DNA of 64,000 bases from Streptococcus canis (GCF_900636575.1 NZ_LR134293.1:1303501-1367500); one strand, 5' to 3'; counted from the first letter of the stretch, positions 20,866-34,434 are shown. The notes: a model not told the origin generated them from the sequence alone. Program-made: numbers and translations.

Positions 20866-21047
20866 CTTTTTTGTATTGATTAAAACTGGTACAGATAAGG
20901 AGGGTTGTTACGAAGGAAATTTATCAAGAGTAAGTGAAAAGGTCAACTTTGTAGTGTGGCACCGTTGAGAAAGCTTCAAACTGTTATAGAATATTCAGAG
21001 GATATTTGTTATAATAGAACTAATACAGGTATTTTGAAAGGTAAGAC

Positions 21048-21602
21048 ATGGATATTTGGACACAACTGGCAGCATTTGCTTTTTTCGACACGCCAAAAGT
21101 GGTCTTGAGACCCTTTCAATATGCGGATCATCAAGCTTTTTATGAGATGGTTACTGATACCAAACACCTTCATTATGTGTTTCCTAACACAAGGACCAAG
21201 GTAGAGAGTGATTACCTTTTGGTGCATGGATTTATGAAGGCGCCTTTAGGTGTTTGGGCGATTGAAGATAAGCTGACGCACCAGCTCATTGGTTCTATTC
21301 GATTAGAACACTACGATGCCAAAACGGCTAGTGCTGAGATTGGTTATTTTTTGCATCAAACCTATTGGGGACAAGGTATCATGACTGAAGTTTTAAAAAC
21401 GTTAGCTTTCTTGTCTTTTCAAACCTTTGGCTTAAAACAGTTGCAGCTTATCACTCACTTAGAAAATACTGCTAGTCAACGAGTGGCAGAAAAGGTTGGC
21501 TTTCATTTTCAAAAACGTTTTAAAGGCAGTGACCGCAATACCCACAAGATGCGTGATTATAAAGCATACCAACTAACGATAGGTGATAATCATTATGAGT
21601 AA
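21048..21602 (+). CDS. GNAT-family N-acetyltransferase
   Basis: 184 residues with the RimJ/RimL-like order: FFDTPKVVLRPFQ, IGSIRLEHYD, EIGYFLHQTYWGQGIMTEVL (acetyl-CoA loop) and SQRVAEKVGF. It probably acetylates a protein N-terminus or a small amine; the substrate is not predictable. An extended -10 TGTTATAAT (21007-21015) lies just upstream. It overlaps the next gene by eight bases, so the two are coupled. Confidence 0.85.
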   Translation: MDIWTQLAAFAFFDTPKVVLRPFQYADHQAFYEMVTDTKHLHYVFPNTRTKVESDYLLVHGFMKAPLGVWAIEDKLTHQLIGSIRLEHYDAKTASAEIGYFLHQTYWGQGIMTEVLKTLAFLSFQTFGLKQLQLITHLENTASQRVAEKVGFHFQKRFKGSDRNTHKMRDYKAYQLTIGDNHYE

Positions 21603-22878
21603 ACATCAAGACATTTTAGATTATTTGGAAAAATTAGCTATTGGCAAACGAGTGAGTGTGAGAAGTATTTCAAACCATTTAAAGGTTAGCGATGGAACGG
21701 CTTATCGAGCTATTAAAGAAGCAGAAAATAGAGGCATTGTCGAAACCAAGCCAAGGAGTGGAACTGTCCGTATTGAGAAAAAGGGCAGAGTACGTATTGA
21801 CCGTCTCACCTACGCTGAAATTGCTCGCATTAGTGATTCTGAAGTGCTAGCTGGGCATGCTGGCTTGGGGCATGAGTTTAGCAAGTTCTCGATTGGTGCT
21901 ATGACCCAACAAAATATTCGCCGCTACCTCGTTAAAGGAGGGCTTTTAATTGTTGGTGACCGTGAAAATATCCAGCTGCTAGCTCTGGAAAATCATAATG
22001 CCATTTTGGTAACGGGTGGATTTCCAGTCTCTAAACGTGTCATTGAAACGGCAGATAGTCAAGGAATCCCTGTAATGGTGACCAATTACGATACCTTTAC
22101 AGTTGCGACCATGATTAACCATGCCTTGTCTAATATCCGCATCAAAACAGACCTTAAAACTGTTGAACAGGTCATGATTCCTGTCAAGGACTATGGTTGT
22201 CTGTATGAGGATAATGCCATTGAAGAATTCAATACTCTCATCAAAAAGACACGACAGGTAAGGTTTCCAGTACTAGATCACAAGGCAAAGGTAATTGGTG
22301 TGGTCAGTATGCGTGATGTGGTGGATCAGTTGCCAACTACCAAGCTTACCAAGGTCATGTCTAAAAATCCAATTACAGCTAAACCAAATACCAGTCTTGC
22401 AAATATCAGTCAAAAAATGATTTTTGAAGACCTAAACATGTTACCTGTGGTTGATGAAGAGCATGCTTTGCTGGGGATTATTACCCGCAGACAAGCCATG
22501 GAAAACCTTCCTAACAGCCAACCAAGTAACCTATATACATACAGTGAACAGATTTTGTCAAGCCTTGAAGAGACTCTTGATTATTATCAGGTACTGATTG
22601 AGCCGACCATGATTGATAGCACTGGTAACATGTCAAATGGGGTTATTTCAGAGTTTCTCAAAGAAATCAGTGTTCGAGTGCTGACGAAAAAGCATCAAAA
22701 AAATATCATTATTGAACAAATGATGATATACTTTTTACATGCTGTTCAAATTGATGATCAATTAAAGATATATCCCAAAATTATTACGGAAAATAGACGA
22801 AGCAGTACTATTGATATCGAAATTTTTGTCGATGCTCAAGTGATTGCCAAAGCTATTATTACAACGAAAATAAATTAG
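21595..22878 (+). CDS. YtoI-like regulator: HTH, DRTGG, CBS pair and hotdog domain
   Basis: About 427 residues. Residues 1-65 form a helix-turn-helix (VSVRSISNHLKVSDGTAYRA), 70-180 a DRTGG domain, about 190-310 two CBS repeats that usually bind adenine nucleotides, and the C-terminus a hotdog thioesterase-like fold. This is the architecture of B. subtilis YtoI, whose role is not established. I choose ATG 21595 because AGGTGA lies eight bases upstream; the in-frame GTG at 21583 overlaps this site. It overlaps the GNAT gene and is followed by map. Confidence 0.85.
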   Translation: MSKHQDILDYLEKLAIGKRVSVRSISNHLKVSDGTAYRAIKEAENRGIVETKPRSGTVRIEKKGRVRIDRLTYAEIARISDSEVLAGHAGLGHEFSKFSIGAMTQQNIRRYLVKGGLLIVGDRENIQLLALENHNAILVTGGFPVSKRVIETADSQGIPVMVTNYDTFTVATMINHALSNIRIKTDLKTVEQVMIPVKDYGCLYEDNAIEEFNTLIKKTRQVRFPVLDHKAKVIGVVSMRDVVDQLPTTKLTKVMSKNPITAKPNTSLANISQKMIFEDLNMLPVVDEEHALLGIITRRQAMENLPNSQPSNLYTYSEQILSSLEETLDYYQVLIEPTMIDSTGNMSNGVISEFLKEISVRVLTKKHQKNIIIEQMMIYFLHAVQIDDQLKIYPKIITENRRSSTIDIEIFVDAQVIAKAIITTKIN

Positions 22879-22893
22879 AGGAGAAACAAAACA

Positions 22894-23754
22894 ATGATAA
22901 CATTGAAATCTGCCCGCGAAATAGAAGCGATGGATAGAGCAGGAGACTTCTTAGCAGGTATTCATATTGGCTTAAGAGAGATTATTAAGCCTGGTGTGGA
23001 CATGTGGGAAGTGGAAGCATACGTTCGTCGCCGTTGTAAAGAAGACAACGTTCTTCCTTTGCAAATTGGGGTTGATGGTCACATGATGGACTATCCCTAT
23101 GCGACCTGTTGCGGCTTAAATGACGAAGTAGCGCATGCCTTTCCCCGACATTACATTCTTAAAGAAGGGGATTTGCTTAAAGTTGACATGGTATTAAGCG
23201 AGCCTTTGGATAAATCAATTGTTGATGTAGCAGCTTTAGATTTTGATAATGTGCCTGAGATGAAAAAATGGACAGAGTCTTATACAGGTGGTTTAGCTGA
23301 TTCGTGCTGGGCTTATGCCGTTGGAACACCATCTGACGAAGTGAAACAATTGATGGACGTGACCAAAGAAGCCATGTACCGTGGCATTGAAAAAGCAGTG
23401 ATTGGCAATCGTATCGGCGATATTGGCGCAGCTGTTCAAGAATATGCGGAAAGTTTTGGTTATGGTGTCGTGCGTGACCTTGTAGGACACGGTGTTGGAC
23501 CAACCATGCACGAAGAGCCGATGGTACCAAATTATGGGACAGCGGGTCGTGGTCTTCGGCTAAAAGAAGGAATGGTCTTGACCGTTGAGCCGATGATTAA
23601 TACAGGAACTTGGGAAATTGACACTGACATCAAAACAGGTTGGGCTCACAAAACCCTAGACGGTGGCTTATCTTGCCAGTATGAACACCAATTTGTGATT
23701 ACTAAAGATGGTCCAGTTATCTTAACAAGTCAGGGGGAAGAAAGAACTTACTAA
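22894..23754 (+). CDS. map: Methionine aminopeptidase type I
   Basis: Removes the initiator methionine from new proteins. 286 residues of the M24 pita-bread fold; metal-ligand regions are seen around LLKVDMVLSEP, SIVDVAAL, VGHGVGPTMHEEP, VLTVEPMI and the last CQYEHQFVITKDGP. It carries an insert around residues 115-140 relative to the short E. coli enzyme, usual for streptococci. AGAGGAG lies before the ATG, and the next gene starts one base after its stop. Confidence 0.95.
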   Translation: MITLKSAREIEAMDRAGDFLAGIHIGLREIIKPGVDMWEVEAYVRRRCKEDNVLPLQIGVDGHMMDYPYATCCGLNDEVAHAFPRHYILKEGDLLKVDMVLSEPLDKSIVDVAALDFDNVPEMKKWTESYTGGLADSCWAYAVGTPSDEVKQLMDVTKEAMYRGIEKAVIGNRIGDIGAAVQEYAESFGYGVVRDLVGHGVGPTMHEEPMVPNYGTAGRGLRLKEGMVLTVEPMINTGTWEIDTDIKTGWAHKTLDGGLSCQYEHQFVITKDGPVILTSQGEERTY

Positions 23755-23755
23755 A

Positions 23756-24721
23756 ATGGCAGAAAAAAAATTCTTTGATAAGGTGATGTCCAAGTGGCAA
23801 TATGAACCAATTCAAGCTTTTATGAGGCATTTTCAAAGTGCAGAGATGGATTTGTCTGCCATTGCGGTTGCCTATTACCTTATCTTGACAGCCTTTCCAT
23901 TGGTTATTATTGCAGCCAATATCTTTCCTTACCTCAATATTGATATTTCAGACCTCTTGCGTTTGATGAAACAAAACCTACCTAAAGATATTTTTAGGCC
24001 AGCTTCTTCGATTGTGGTCAATATCTTTTCTAAACCTTCTGGCAGTGTCTTGGGAGTGGCGACTTTGACGGGTTTGTGGACCATGTCACGAAGTTTGACC
24101 TCCTTGCAAAAAGCTGTTAATAAGGCGTATGGAGCTTCTCAACATCGAGATTTCTTTATCGGTCATCTGGTTGGTCTATTGACCAGTTTGATTATTTTGT
24201 TCTTATTAGCCTTTGCCTTAATTTTTTCAACCTTTTCAAAGGCGGCCATTCAAGTGTTGGACAACCATTACCATTTGAGTGATAATATCACGACAGTTTT
24301 CTTACTCTTAATTCAGCCGATTACCGTTTTGATTATTTTTGTCGGCTTGATGCTATTATATTTTTTGCTACCCAATGTTAAGATTAAAAAAATTCGTTAC
24401 ATTTTACCGGGAACCTTATTCACATCATTTGTCATGACTTTTTTGAGTAATATGGTTGGCAACTATGTGGTGCATAACGTTGAACGAATGGTGGATATCA
24501 AAACTTTTGGTTCGGTGATGATCTTCATTATCATGTTATGGTTTATCTTCTTAGCCAGAATTTTGATTTTGGGAGCCGTCTTTAACGCTACCTATCAGGA
24601 AATTTCCATGGGCAAGCTTGAAGGACGCAGTGGTGATGTGGTCTCCATTCTCAAAAAAACCTTGGGCAATGACGCTGACCAGTCCCAAGCTTCCTCTTTT
24701 GATGAAGACGACAGGGATTAA
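23756..24721 (+). CDS. YihY/BrkB-family integral membrane protein
   Basis: 321 residues with about six membrane helices (regions near 40-60, 95-115, 140-165, 185-210, 225-250 and 260-285), an AVAYYLILTAFPL segment and an acidic C-terminal tail. Formerly annotated RNase BN; members are membrane proteins of uncertain function. It follows map almost without a gap, ending the GNAT-ytoI-map-yihY operon at a strong terminator. Confidence 0.9.
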   Translation: MAEKKFFDKVMSKWQYEPIQAFMRHFQSAEMDLSAIAVAYYLILTAFPLVIIAANIFPYLNIDISDLLRLMKQNLPKDIFRPASSIVVNIFSKPSGSVLGVATLTGLWTMSRSLTSLQKAVNKAYGASQHRDFFIGHLVGLLTSLIILFLLAFALIFSTFSKAAIQVLDNHYHLSDNITTVFLLLIQPITVLIIFVGLMLLYFLLPNVKIKKIRYILPGTLFTSFVMTFLSNMVGNYVVHNVERMVDIKTFGSVMIFIIMLWFIFLARILILGAVFNATYQEISMGKLEGRSGDVVSILKKTLGNDADQSQASSFDEDDRD

Positions 24722-24740
24722 AGAAAGCATGTCAACGATG

Positions 24741-24776
24741 AATGAAGTAGGAAAGTTCTTTCTTACTTCATTTTTT
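24741..24776 (+). terminator. Terminator of the GNAT-yihY operon
   Basis: AATGAAGTAGGAAAG / CTTTCTTACTTCATT with a two-base loop and a T run; 15-base stem with one mismatch. Confidence 0.88.
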
Positions 24777-24841
24777 ATCAACAGGCTCTGACTGGCAGAG
24801 CATTCAGCGGTTGAAGGAGCCTAAAAGATAAGAAACAGTGA

Positions 24842-26618
<1,777 letters not shown>

Positions 26619-26675
26619 GTTTGTTTCTTTGGCAAAATAGTTAATGTCACAGAGGTCAGCTGTTTTTTGGAAGGT

Positions 26676-26701
26676 CTATTAGAACACCAAGGTTCTAATA
26701 G
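26676..26701. terminator. Hairpin after aroK, possible terminator
   Basis: CTATTAGAAC, six-base loop, GTTCTAATAG: perfect ten-pair stem followed by TTGTTTATT, a weak T tract. Confidence 0.5.
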
Positions 26702-26844
26702 TTGTTTATTAAAAAATCAGTAAATAAAACTAGTTAATCTGCTATCATTAAAATTTTGAGAGGACAATCTGACCATTATAGGTTATAATAGAAGTGCTAG
26801 TTAAAAAGAATAGATTGTATTGTAATACTAAGAGATGACATGAT

Positions 26845-28344
26845 ATGACAAAATACACCAGCGGTGGCCTTAGTCACCATGAAGAATTGCGTTATTTTTA
26901 TCTCCTAAGGAACCTAACTTACCTTAGTGAGAATGAAAAAAGAGAGTTTGCTTTTTTAAAGTCAAAAATGGAGGCTGGTCGTACCCACTCTAGTTCTTCG
27001 AAAAGTCGAAGTGAGGTAAGGCAGCCGACTTCCTATCCAGTAGACGGTTACTACCAAGGGGATTATCCCAAAACTTACCTAGACCAGACTTACACTGAAG
27101 AAGGAGCACCCTTAGGTCCTAGTGGCTTGCCCTTATATCCTAGGGAAGAAAACCGCCGCTCAAAAAGACAGGCTAAAGTAGCCACTCGTCAAGCCATGGT
27201 TAGCCAAGAACCAGTCTATGGCTATTGTCAAGAATATCCCCAAGACCTGAACCCGAGATATGGTGATTATACTTATCAAGAAGACTATGCTGACCCAACA
27301 CCACTGCCAAAGACTAAAAAAAGAAGCCGCAAGAAAAAGAGCTACCTGAAGGGGTTTTTTAAACTGATTGGCTTACTGTTACTGGTCATGGTCTTAGGGC
27401 TCGGTTTCATGTTTGCCAAAGGCATTTTTGAGGTGTCTACTAACAAAGTCAATTACAAGCCAGCTGTTTCTCAAGCCTTTAACGGCAAAGAGACCAAAGA
27501 CGGAACCAATATCCTTATTCTAGGTTCTGATCAGAGGGTTACCCAAGGCTCTACCGAAGCTCGGACAGATACCATTATGGTTGTTAATGTCGGCAATAAA
27601 GATAAAAAAACCAAAATGGTCTCCTTTATGCGAGATACCTTGGTTAACATTCCAGGATATAGTTATAATGATAGTGATTCCTATGACCTTAAGTTAAACA
27701 CTTCCTTCAATTTAGGAGAACAAGAAAATCATCACGGGGCAGAATTTGTTCGCCAAACCCTCAAACATAATTTTGACATTGACATCAAGTATTATGTGAT
27801 GGTTGACTTTGAAACCTTTGCAGAAGCTATTGACACACTTTTCCCTAATGGTGTTACAATTGATGCTAAATTTGCAACAGTAGGTGGTGTAGCCGTTGAC
27901 TCCGTAGAAGTTCCAGATGATTTACGAATGAAAGATGGGGTTGTTCCCAACCAAACCATCGACGTTGGAGAACAACAGATGGACGGTAGAACCTTGTTGA
28001 ATTATGCCCGTTTTCGTAAAGATGATGAGGGAGATTTTGGACGAACCGTCCGTCAGCAACAGGTCATGTCAGCTGTTATGTCCCAAATTAAGGACCCAGC
28101 TAAACTCTTTACAGGTTCTGCAGCCATTGGTAAAATTTATGCCTTGACTTCGACCAATGTTTCCTTTCCTTTTGTCCTCAAAAACGGGGTTTCTATTTTA
28201 GGCAGTGGAAAAAATGGGGTTGAGCACGTTACCATCCCAGAAAATGGCGATTGGGTTGATGAATATGATATGTATGGTGGCCAAGCCCTTCACATTGATT
28301 TTGACAAGTATCAAAAAACGTTAGCTAAATTAGGACTGCGCTAA
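26845..28344 (+). CDS. LytR-CpsA-Psr family wall glycopolymer ligase
   Basis: Moves a lipid-linked wall polysaccharide onto peptidoglycan. 499 residues: a long, charged cytoplasmic part (1-165, rich in Tyr, Pro and Ser), one membrane helix at about 171-191 (LIGLLLLVMVLGLGFMF), then the extracellular LCP domain with NILILGSDQR, RTDTIMVVNV, SFMRDTLV, LNYARFR and the RTVRQQQV arginines. A -10 TATAAT (26784-26789) precedes it. The gene is also near aroK in other streptococci (psr-type). Which glycopolymer it handles is not shown. Confidence 0.92.
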   Translation: MTKYTSGGLSHHEELRYFYLLRNLTYLSENEKREFAFLKSKMEAGRTHSSSSKSRSEVRQPTSYPVDGYYQGDYPKTYLDQTYTEEGAPLGPSGLPLYPREENRRSKRQAKVATRQAMVSQEPVYGYCQEYPQDLNPRYGDYTYQEDYADPTPLPKTKKRSRKKKSYLKGFFKLIGLLLLVMVLGLGFMFAKGIFEVSTNKVNYKPAVSQAFNGKETKDGTNILILGSDQRVTQGSTEARTDTIMVVNVGNKDKKTKMVSFMRDTLVNIPGYSYNDSDSYDLKLNTSFNLGEQENHHGAEFVRQTLKHNFDIDIKYYVMVDFETFAEAIDTLFPNGVTIDAKFATVGGVAVDSVEVPDDLRMKDGVVPNQTIDVGEQQMDGRTLLNYARFRKDDEGDFGRTVRQQQVMSAVMSQIKDPAKLFTGSAAIGKIYALTSTNVSFPFVLKNGVSILGSGKNGVEHVTIPENGDWVDEYDMYGGQALHIDFDKYQKTLAKLGLR

Positions 28345-28390
28345 AATATGGTATAATGGAGAGTAACTAAAGTTGCTCTTCTTTTTATGA

Positions 28391-30058
<1,668 letters not shown>

Positions 30059-30067
30059 TATAAATGG

Positions 30068-30358
30068 ATGGTATTTATGAGATGGATATTAAAAATTATC
30101 TTATTTCCAATTAGCTTGGTATTAAGTATCCTCACTGCATTTTTGACATTCCTGCTCGGCATAGGAACAACTATTCTTTACCTTTTGATGTTGATGTGTA
30201 TAGTTGCTACGATAGGCTCATTTATACAAAAAGATGTATCACTTGGTATAGAAACTTTGGTATTAAGTTTTTTATTAAGCCCATATGGAATACCGATGGT
30301 TGGAGCAGTAGTTATAGCTTTTTTAGAAAGTATAAATGGGAAAATAAGGTCAATATAA
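30068..30358 (+). CDS. CD1845-family small membrane protein
   Basis: 96 residues, MVFMRWILKIILFPISLVLS..., with hydrophobic stretches at about 8-30, 33-52 and 70-88. It resembles the CD1845-type proteins that mark the left end of Tn1549/CTn-like elements; role unknown. The start at 30068 aligns with the M-x-F-x-R-W start of relatives. It begins nine bases after the rlmD extension stop. Confidence 0.7.
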   Translation: MVFMRWILKIILFPISLVLSILTAFLTFLLGIGTTILYLLMLMCIVATIGSFIQKDVSLGIETLVLSFLLSPYGIPMVGAVVIAFLESINGKIRSI

Positions 30359-30398
30359 ATGATCACCAAGATAATATATATTAAGAGGAGTGTTGACA

Positions 30399-31019
30399 GT
30401 GGGTGATAAAAGCAATAAAAAATTTTGGGATAAATTTGCCAAGCTATATGCTCCTTTTATGAGAAAAGATAAAGGAGTTTATGATAAAGTTTGTGGATAT
30501 ATTTGTCCTTATTTGAATAAAGACATGAATGTACTTGAACTTGCTTGTGGCTCAGGGCAATTGTCATTTAATCTTTCGAAACAAGTCAAAAGTTGGATTG
30601 GAACAGATTTTTCTGAACGAATGATTCTGGAAGCAAGAAAGCATGGAGAATACGAAAACCTTACATTTGAAATAGCTGATGCAACAACATTATCATTTGC
30701 AGATGGAGAATTTGATTGTGTGGTAATCGCTAATGCACTTCATATTATGCCTAATCCGGATATGGCAATGAAGGAAATATATAGAGTGTTAAAATCTAAT
30801 GGTGTTTTGTTTGCCCCTACTTTTCTGTGGAAAGAGGGAAAGCAAAGTAAAATTATAAAAAGCTTGATGTCTATTTTAGGATTTAAGATGTATAAAGAAT
30901 GGGATAAAAAGGAATTTGAAGATTTTATTGAAGAATATGGATTTTCAGTAATTGAAATGAAATTAGTACATGGAGGGCTTGCACCGGTTGGTGTGATGAT
31001 TGCTAAAAGAGTAGCATAA
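30399..31019 (+). CDS. Class I SAM-dependent methyltransferase (cargo)
   Basis: 206 residues if started at GTG 30399, chosen because AGAGGAG ends eight bases before it. Motif I is VLELACGSGQLSF, with motif II region IGTDFSERMI and the post-motif FDCVVIANALHIM. It resembles ubiquinone/menaquinone-type and resistance-type methyltransferases; the substrate is unknown. It occupies the position between CD1845 and the hairpin leader that a different cargo gene (ClbS-like) fills in the second element end at 52.5 kb. Confidence 0.8.
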   Translation: MGDKSNKKFWDKFAKLYAPFMRKDKGVYDKVCGYICPYLNKDMNVLELACGSGQLSFNLSKQVKSWIGTDFSERMILEARKHGEYENLTFEIADATTLSFADGEFDCVVIANALHIMPNPDMAMKEIYRVLKSNGVLFAPTFLWKEGKQSKIIKSLMSILGFKMYKEWDKKEFEDFIEEYGFSVIEMKLVHGGLAPVGVMIAKRVA

Positions 31020-31039
31020 AAAACTTTGCATGAAAAAAT

Positions 31040-31093
31040 TTCATAAAAATGGTTACCAAAGGCGATAGAGAAAAACTATCGTCTTTTTATTTG
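31040..31093 (+). repeat. Hairpin leader of replication initiator, copy 1
   Basis: Nearly identical to 53093-53149: TTCATAAAAATGGTTACCA, then GGCGATAG, A-rich loop, CTATCGTC and TTTTT. The stem plus T run can terminate cargo transcription or act as attenuator for the initiator gene that follows. Repeated before the second initiator, so it is a conserved part of this element type. Confidence 0.8.
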
Positions 31094-31118
31094 AAAAAAG
31101 AAAGGAGTGTTTGATGGT

Positions 31119-32129
31119 ATGTATTTATTTGATGAACAACCTATTGTTGCGAATAAAACTCTTGCTAGAGAAATAGGATTAAACGAAGCACTCATACTAC
31201 AGCAGATTAATTATTGGATAGAAATAAATAAAAAATCAGGAAAGAATTATCATGATGGTAAATACTGGACATATAATTCAATTAGAGCATGGCAAGAAAA
31301 TGATTTTGACTATATGAGCTTTGATACAGTAAAAAGGACTTTTTCAAAGTTAGAAAAAGCAGGTTATCTTTTAGTTGGAAATTACAATAAGGATCCAAGA
31401 GATAAAACAAAATGGTATACAATTAATAATGATAAACTTGAAGAATTATATATGGATATGGATTTAAAAAAACAAAAAATACAAACAGAAGCATTAAAAA
31501 ATTCTATGCCCAATGCATTAGGGCAAAATGCATCAATGGATAAGGGCAAAATCAGCCAATGCAATAATGCAGATTGCACTAATGCACAGGTTCAAAATGC
31601 ACTAATGCAAAAGGATAATTTGCACCAACCATTACCAGAGAATACAACAAATAATACTACAAATAATTCAGCATATATTTCCATCCATCCTTCCATCAAA
31701 GAAAAGAATCAATTAGTTTCAGAGAATATGAAGGGAGGGAGGATAGATATAAGCTATAAAAATATATATCAAAATTGTTTAGAAGAATTGCGACACCAAA
31801 CAGGATATTATGAACATATGAGTATTGGGAATAAGCGTGTGGCTGAAGAGTTTGATGAAATATTAAAGATACTGGCAGATGTAATGGTATTAGATGATGA
31901 ATCTTTCATTACTATCAACCAAACAAAGATATCTGTCCAAGTAGTAAAGGAAAGATTTAGGAAACTTAATTCAGGACATTTAGAGTACTTAGTAGGAATA
32001 TTAAGATAAAATGAATATAAGATTAGAAATATAAGAGCTTTTGTACTGACCGCCGCTTATAATGCACCAAGTGGAATAGATGCCTATTATTCGGCTCTTG
32101 TAAGCTATGATATGAGAGGAGGATATTGA
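31119..32129 (+). pseudogene. Replication initiator (RepA/DnaD-like) with premature TAA
   Basis: Initiator of the type found next to PcfB in Tn1549-like elements. The N-terminal winged-helix part (MYLFDEQPIVANKTLAREIG ... LILQQINYWI) and the C-terminal ERFRKLNSGHLEYLVGIL are intact, but TAA at 32007-32009 stops translation after 296-300 residues. The same frame continues NEYKIRNIRAFVLTAAYN ... MRGGY to TGA 32127-32129, which matches the expected end of this family. A lysine codon AAA changed to TAA is the simplest cause. The last 41 residues are lost, and read-through would restore them. Confidence 0.8.
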
Positions 32130-32130
32130 T

Positions 32131-32616
32131 GTGATCAATGAAGAAATAGCAAGAAAGACCTTAAATATGGAGATAAATGCTGGTAAAGTTACTGGAAAAG
32201 TTCTATTAAACTTATTAAAAAAATTGATGAAAGAAGCAGAGAAATTAGGAGGACTTGAAAAACTGATCAATGCCAACGGAAATGAAGTAAAGCTAAAAGA
32301 TATGGTTAAAAAGGGACAGCTTGAAGAAATACCAGTGGAAGAATCTGAGCTTAAAGAACTTAAAAAAGAGTTGAATAGATACGGTGTTAAATTTTCAGTG
32401 ATGAAAAATAAAGAGACAGGTAAAAACTCTGTATTCTTTCAAGCCAAAGATATGAAAGTGATGGATAAAGCTTTTAAGCACGCTCTTTCAAAATCAGAAA
32501 AGAAAGCAGAAAGGAAAGAATCTATTCACAAGAATATTGAGAAGTTCAAAGAGATGGCTAAAAACTCTATTTCAAAAGAGAAAATCAAAAATAAACAAAA
32601 GGAGCAAAGCCTATGA
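32131..32616 (+). CDS. PcfB-family (DUF3801) conjugation protein
   Basis: 161 residues, charged and helical: NEEIARKTLNMEINAGKVTGKVL, then a central KNKETGKNSVFFQAKDMKVMDKAF. PcfB proteins bind DNA processing partners and accompany the VirD4 coupling protein in Gram-positive conjugation. The start is GTG 32131 with GAGAGGAGG before it, one base after the old RepA stop. It overlaps the virD4 gene by four bases (ATGA). Confidence 0.85.
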   Translation: MINEEIARKTLNMEINAGKVTGKVLLNLLKKLMKEAEKLGGLEKLINANGNEVKLKDMVKKGQLEEIPVEESELKELKKELNRYGVKFSVMKNKETGKNSVFFQAKDMKVMDKAFKHALSKSEKKAERKESIHKNIEKFKEMAKNSISKEKIKNKQKEQSL

Positions 32617-34394
32617 TAGATAAGATACTAAAAGACATCAAAGTCTTATTTAAGGTGCAAGATAAGGCAAAGTTTCTAAAGCAGAACATTCCCTATCTTG
32701 CATTTTTCTATGTTGGCAATATCTTTTCTCATCATGTAAGAGCATATACTGGTGGCGATGTAATAGACAAAATCTTTCAAGGTATATTGGAACTTAACAC
32801 CATGAGCTTTCTTCCAAGTCTTCATCCAACTGATATTCTAATAGGCGTAGGAGTAGCTGCTTTAATCAAATTCATTGTCTATACAAAAGGGAAAAATGCA
32901 AAGAAATTTCGTCATAATGAAGAATATGGATCGGCGAGATGGGGAACAGCGAAAGATATTGAGCCTTATGTAGATGAGAAGTTTCAAAACAATATCCTGC
33001 TTACGCAAACAGAACGATTAACCATGAACGGCAGACCTGCTAATCCTAAATATGCAAGAAATAAAAATGTGCTTGTCATAGGAGGATCTGGAAGTGGTAA
33101 GACAAGGTTTTATGTCAAGCCGAACCTAATGCAAATGCACAGTAGCTATTGCGTTACGGACCCGAAAGGAACGATAGTCCTTGAGTGTGGTAAGATGCTT
33201 GAAGATAATGGATATGAGATAAAAATTCTAAATACCATAAACTTCAAAAAGTCTATGAAGTATAATCCATTTGCTTATCTTAGAAGTGAAAAAGACATAC
33301 TCAAATTGGTGCAAACAATCATTGCAAATACTAAAGGAGAGGGAGAAAAAGCGGGTGAGGATTTTTGGATCAAAGCTGAAAAACTCTACTATACAGCTCT
33401 GATTGGATATATCTTCTATGAAGCTCCAAGGGAAGAAAAGAACTTTGCAACACTCCTTGATATGATAGATGCTTCAGAAGTTAGAGAAGATGATGAAACC
33501 TATATGAATCCAATAGATAGACTCTTTGAAGCCTTAGAAAAAAGAGAGCCTACGCACTTTGCGGTGAAGCAATATAAAAAATATAAACTTGCTGCCGGCA
33601 AAACGGCAAAATCGATTCTTATTAGTTGTGGTGCAAGGCTTGCTCCATTTGATATTCAAGAACTGAGAGACTTGATGAGCGAAGATGAGCTTGAGCTTGA
33701 TACTCTCGGAGATAGAAAGACAGCACTCTTTGTCATTATCTCCGATACCGATGATACCTTTAACTTTGTAGTATCTATTATGTATTCACAACTGTTTAAC
33801 ATTTTGTGTGATAAAGCGGATGATGTGTATGGCGGAAGATTACCTGTTCATGTAAGATTCTTACTTGACGAATTTGCAAATATTGGTTTAATTCCAAAAT
33901 TCGAGAAGTTAATTGCAACGATCCGTTCAAGAGAGATTTCAGCAAGTATTATCTTACAAGCACAATCTCAGTTAAAGGCAATCTATAAAGACAACGCCGA
34001 TACGATTGTAGGTAACTGTGATAGTACCCTGTTTCTTGGTGGGAGGGAAAAGACTACATTAAAAGAACTTTCTGAAACACTTGGAAAAGAAACAATAGAC
34101 CTTTACAACACATCGGAAACAAGAAACAATCAAAAGAGCTTTGGACTTAATTATCAAAAGACCGGTAAGGAACTGATGAGCCAAGATGAGATAACGGTTA
34201 TGGACGGTGGAAAATGTATCTTTCAGCTTAGAGGCGTCAGACCATTTCTTTCAGATAAATACGATATTACAAAGCATAAGAATTACAAGCTGCTTGAGGA
34301 CTATGACAAGAAGAATTTATTTGACATAGAAAGCTACATGAAGCGAAAAGGAAAAGCAAAATTGACACCAAATACAAGGATATTTAGGGTATAA
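32613..34394 (+). CDS. VirD4-like type IV coupling protein (CD1115 family)
   Basis: Membrane ATPase that brings DNA to the type IV secretion channel. 593 residues: two hydrophobic segments in the first 110 residues, FRHNEEYGSARWGTAKD, Walker A VIGGSGSGKTRFYVKPN, Walker B FLLDEFANIG and a late GGREKTT/ETLGKET block. Full length, with AGA/ATA-rich codons quite unlike the chromosome. Coupled to pcfB. Confidence 0.93.
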   Translation: MIDKILKDIKVLFKVQDKAKFLKQNIPYLAFFYVGNIFSHHVRAYTGGDVIDKIFQGILELNTMSFLPSLHPTDILIGVGVAALIKFIVYTKGKNAKKFRHNEEYGSARWGTAKDIEPYVDEKFQNNILLTQTERLTMNGRPANPKYARNKNVLVIGGSGSGKTRFYVKPNLMQMHSSYCVTDPKGTIVLECGKMLEDNGYEIKILNTINFKKSMKYNPFAYLRSEKDILKLVQTIIANTKGEGEKAGEDFWIKAEKLYYTALIGYIFYEAPREEKNFATLLDMIDASEVREDDETYMNPIDRLFEALEKREPTHFAVKQYKKYKLAAGKTAKSILISCGARLAPFDIQELRDLMSEDELELDTLGDRKTALFVIISDTDDTFNFVVSIMYSQLFNILCDKADDVYGGRLPVHVRFLLDEFANIGLIPKFEKLIATIRSREISASIILQAQSQLKAIYKDNADTIVGNCDSTLFLGGREKTTLKELSETLGKETIDLYNTSETRNNQKSFGLNYQKTGKELMSQDEITVMDGGKCIFQLRGVRPFLSDKYDITKHKNYKLLEDYDKKNLFDIESYMKRKGKAKLTPNTRIFRV

Positions 34395-34434
34395 TATATG
34401 TATATGTAAAGTAAGGAAGAGAGGAGGAAAGATA

